Source of the DNA: an uncultured Pseudomonadota bacterium
Lineage (GTDB): Bacteria > Pseudomonadota > Alphaproteobacteria > RF32 > CAG-239
Reading direction: 5' to 3'
Length of the DNA: 16,190 bases
Assembly: GCA_902495305.1 (NCBI GenBank)
Contig: CABUWG010000041.1
Span: 1 to 16,190, forward strand
Below, in pieces: positions 14,260-16,190 of the stretch; positions within the stretch are counted from its first letter, which is position 1; each line of letters starts with the position of its first letter. The translations under genes and the position numbers were made by a program. The notes below the pieces were generated by a model. The model had not been told where the DNA came from. It worked only from the letters and a program-made list of their open reading frames with translations, and ran no database searches.

Positions 14260-15423
14260 ATGCAGTCTTTTACTTTTCATAACCCGACAAAAATCATATT
14301 CGGTAACGGCAGCTCCGGCAGCCTTGGCAGTCTTGCAAAACCGTTTGGCAACAGAGTCTTGCTGGTATATGGTAAAGAAAGCATAAAAAAAAGCGGCCTG
14401 TATCAAAAAATTTGCCGGCAATTAGATGAACAAGGCATCAAAATTATTGAACACGGCGGCGTAAAGTCCAATCCCTGTCTGGAACACACCCGCAAAGGCA
14501 TTAAAAAAGCCTTGTCCTATCGGGCCAAATTCATTATTGCCGCCGGCGGCGGAAGTGTTATTGACGAGGCCAAGGCTATTGCGGCAGGAGCCGGCAGTAA
14601 AACGGACGTTTGGGACTTTTTTCTGAAAAAAGCCGCCATAACTCAGGCCCTGCCGCTTATAACCGTATTAACCATCCCTGCCACCGGCAGCGAAATGAAT
14701 CCCAATATGGTTATCACGAATGAAGAAACCAATGAAAAACTCGGCTTGTCGGACGAACACTTGTATCCCCGTATCTCAATTCTTGATCCGGAACTGACCT
14801 ATACAATCCCGGCCAAATATACCGCTTATTCCGCAGTAGACATTATCTCGCATTTAACCGAAAGCTACTTTACCAATAACGGCGGCTGGACACCGGTTCA
14901 GCAGCGTTATGTCGAAGGCTTGGTAAAATCGCTGATTGAAGCCGTTGAACGACTGATGGACAATCCGGAAGACAATGAAGCCCGCGCTGTAATGATGTGG
15001 TGCGCGACCTTGGGCTGGAACGGCCTGAACACGGCCGGAATTGGCACTTATTCAATGCCCTGCCACACTCTGGAACACCCGCTGAGCGCAGTATACGACA
15101 TTGCACACGGCGCCGGCCTGAGCATCATTACGCCGGCTTGGCTCTCTTTGCGCCTGAAAGACAAAAAAGACCGGATTGCCCGTTTCGGACGCGAGGTTTT
15201 CGGCCTGTCTCACGAAGACGACCAACAAGCCGCGGAAGAAACCATAAAAGCATTAAAAAACTGGTATGTAAAAATCGGTGCGCCGGTAAGCATGAAAGAA
15301 GCCGGCATTTACGCACCCAACATTCAACAACTTGTCAGCCTGGCTCTTAAAGGGGCCAAACTGCGCAAAGTTCCGGAGTTGCCGGAACGCTTTATTGAAA
15401 AATTATATCAGGCCTGCATTTAA
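14260..15423 (+). CDS. Iron-containing alcohol dehydrogenase (group III, YqhD/butanol-dehydrogenase type), 387 aa
   Basis: It reduces an aldehyde to an alcohol with NAD(P)H in the cytoplasm. The family start TFHNPTKIIFGNGS (4-17) is clear, as are the dinucleotide loop AAGGGSVIDEAK (94-105), PATGSEMN (140-147) and metal ligands Asp194 and His198 (AVDIISHLTE), His269 (MPCHTLEH) and His283 (DIAHGAG). The D-x3-H pair and the 14-residue gap between the last two His agree with YqhD-type enzymes. The 387-residue length is normal. AAAGGA precedes the ATG by about eight bases. It lies 62 bases after the hydrogenase gene, so the two could be co-transcribed through the weak hairpin between them. The pairing suits a fermenter that disposes of reductant as H2 and alcohol. 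The true substrate, for example acetaldehyde, butyraldehyde or a toxic aldehyde, is not determined. Confidence 0.93.
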   Translation: MQSFTFHNPTKIIFGNGSSGSLGSLAKPFGNRVLLVYGKESIKKSGLYQKICRQLDEQGIKIIEHGGVKSNPCLEHTRKGIKKALSYRAKFIIAAGGGSVIDEAKAIAAGAGSKTDVWDFFLKKAAITQALPLITVLTIPATGSEMNPNMVITNEETNEKLGLSDEHLYPRISILDPELTYTIPAKYTAYSAVDIISHLTESYFTNNGGWTPVQQRYVEGLVKSLIEAVERLMDNPEDNEARAVMMWCATLGWNGLNTAGIGTYSMPCHTLEHPLSAVYDIAHGAGLSIITPAWLSLRLKDKKDRIARFGREVFGLSHEDDQQAAEETIKALKNWYVKIGAPVSMKEAGIYAPNIQQLVSLALKGAKLRKVPELPERFIEKLYQACI

Positions 15424-15449
15424 GAGGGGAAAAATTCCCCTCTATTTTT
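15423..15449 (+). terminator. Rho-independent terminator of the alcohol dehydrogenase gene
   Basis: AGAGGGGA (15423-15430) pairs with TCCCCTCT (15436-15443), extendable by one A-T pair, followed by ATTTTTC. It begins in the last base of the TAA stop and overlaps the last codon of the convergent gene at 15442. Confidence 0.88.
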
Positions 15450-15840
15450 CAAACGCCGCTTTCTTATTCTGATAAAACAATTGCAGACGGGAATCATTCA
15501 TCATTTCCAAATCTTCATACAATTCAGAATTATCCGGAGCCGTTCCCTGTCGGGCAATAACCTCCATGTCATTAAAATAATGACTGTAAATTTTTGCAAA
15601 TACCGGACCGGAATAATAATTATAATGTTTTTCCATCTTGTCTGCAGCCGCTTCTGCCACTTTTACATAACGCTTCAAAAGCGGATCAACGGCTTTTTCC
15701 TCCACAACCTCATCAGTATCCGCAACATTGGCACGGCTTTCCTGTATACTTAGCTTTTTGCCCAAAGAAGTAACAATTAATGTTCGGCACAATTGGAGCG
15801 AATGGCTTAAGTTTTGGAGCAAAAACAGAAAATAAAGCAC
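15442..15840 (-). CDS. Small protein of unknown function, 132 aa, start uncertain
   Basis: Not recognised. The C-terminal 95 residues are charged and helix-rich (LLKRYVKVAEAAADKMEKHYNYYSG, given here only as the region 54-78, followed by DMEVIARQGT and LEMMNDSRLQLFYQNK) and look like a genuine small soluble domain. The first about 28 residues differ sharply: no acidic residues, many Leu and Ser (LYFLFLLQNLSHSLQLC), which may be a membrane anchor or sequence read from the repeat-like DNA next to it. The start is GTG at 15840-15838 with GGAGGG seven bases away, but that Shine-Dalgarno is in the arm of a hairpin (15849-15870). No internal Met occurs before residue 69. It is convergent with the alcohol dehydrogenase and shares its terminator region. 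A real gene is likely; the true N-terminus is not. Confidence 0.55.
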   Translation of the reverse strand: MLYFLFLLQNLSHSLQLCRTLIVTSLGKKLSIQESRANVADTDEVVEEKAVDPLLKRYVKVAEAAADKMEKHYNYYSGPVFAKIYSHYFNDMEVIARQGTAPDNSELYEDLEMMNDSRLQLFYQNKKAAFEK

Positions 15841-16190
15841 AAACTACCCTCCCTCTTTGATAAGAGGGAGATGGAGGGAAGCGCTAAGCAAAAACAACCG
15901 TTGCTCCGGTTGTTTTTGTCTGCAAGCTCTTTGTAACATCTTGGCAAGCGAGGGAAGCGTCAGCAACCATAGCGAGCCTAGATGCCTAAGTTGACTCACC
16001 CGATTACCGAATAATTTCTTAGCTTTTAGCACAAAGAGGTGATAATTAAGCACAAAGTGGTAGAGCGTAGCGACGTTTGTGGCTGCCGGCCTCCCGGCCT
16101 TTGGGCTGAAAGCTTAGAAAATGAGGTTGGGCTTGACTTTTTTGAGCGCCGCCGACGTTCGGCCTTTTGGTCAAGCAAAAGTAAGAAAGA
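15841..16190. repeat. Hairpin-rich non-coding stretch, possibly part of a dispersed repeat
   Basis: No credible gene is present in this 350-base stretch. It holds at least four hairpins: 9-bp stem 15849-15857/15862-15870, 12-bp stem 15889-15900/15907-15918, GCCGG/CCGGC at 16085-16098, and a long arm pair GCTTGAC (16131-16137)/GTCAAGC (16170-16176) with a GC-rich inner stem. AGCACAAA recurs at 15836, 16028 and 16049, the last two within 13-base copies differing by one base. This density of inverted and direct repeats, with base composition unlike the genes, suggests a mobile or dispersed intergenic element; only one copy is visible, so that is inference. The right end of the window cuts it. 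Confidence 0.5.
15889..15918. repeat. Perfect 12-bp hairpin, bidirectional terminator-like
   Basis: CAAAAACAACCG (15889-15900) and CGGTTGTTTTTG (15907-15918) flank a six-base loop TTGCTC. The A-rich left arm and T-rich right arm mean that it could act as a terminator in either direction, but no gene is known to end at it within the window. Confidence 0.65.

Noticed and set aside
15844..16053. A 69-codon minus-strand frame
   Set aside because: Its sequence is made almost entirely of hairpin arms; it has no start signal and is better explained as repeat DNA.
15841..16190. CRISPR array or tRNA in the terminal repeat stretch
   Set aside because: Repeats are not regularly spaced and there are no equal spacers; no cloverleaf could be drawn.

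Overview
The window looks like chromosomal DNA from a Gram-negative, anaerobic or fermentative bacterium of moderate GC (about the mid-40s percent by eye). The grounds are Sec-type signal peptides and a lipobox sensor kinase, a peptidoglycan-recycling gene pair, an [FeFe]-hydrogenase and an iron-type alcohol dehydrogenase. An uncultured host-associated proteobacterium, perhaps alphaproteobacterial, is my best guess, but nothing here proves a taxon. No rRNA, tRNA, CRISPR array, transposase or phage gene was seen.

Layout. Positions 1-355 hold the probable first codons of a minus-strand gene, a 28-bp-arm imperfect inverted repeat and a minus-strand terminator. The minus-strand block 356-2071 has a secreted protein of unknown function and a TetR-type regulator that is translationally coupled (TGATG) to a small membrane protein with an HExxH motif. 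Divergent from it, 2168-5293 (plus) encodes a periplasmic unknown, a MurC/Mpl-type Mur ligase and an LD-carypeptidase of the LdcA/S66 family, i.e. an LD-carboxypeptidase; the pair points to murein tripeptide recycling. Convergent to it is a second membrane HExxH protein (5279-5962). A small very acidic protein (6159-6467) with a strong terminator follows, then a 457-residue protein with a gluzincin-like HExxH...E arrangement (6537-7910).

The minus-strand block 12601-7914 is a probable signalling operon: a hybrid histidine kinase (lipobox, periplasmic SBP3-like domain, one membrane helix, HisKA, HATPase, receiver) followed by two tandem paralogues, each 430 residues, with eroded GGDEF-like and EAL-like domains. 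Divergent from it on the plus strand are a group-B-like [FeFe]-hydrogenase (12752-14197) and an iron-containing alcohol dehydrogenase (14260-15423), which suggest disposal of fermentative reductant as H2 and alcohol. A small convergent ORF (15442-15840) and a 350-base hairpin-rich non-coding stretch end the window.

The most unusual parts are the kinase plus two degenerate EAL proteins, the hydrogenase with altered H-cluster loops, three unrelated HExxH proteins within about 7 kb, and the repeat-like sequence at both ends.
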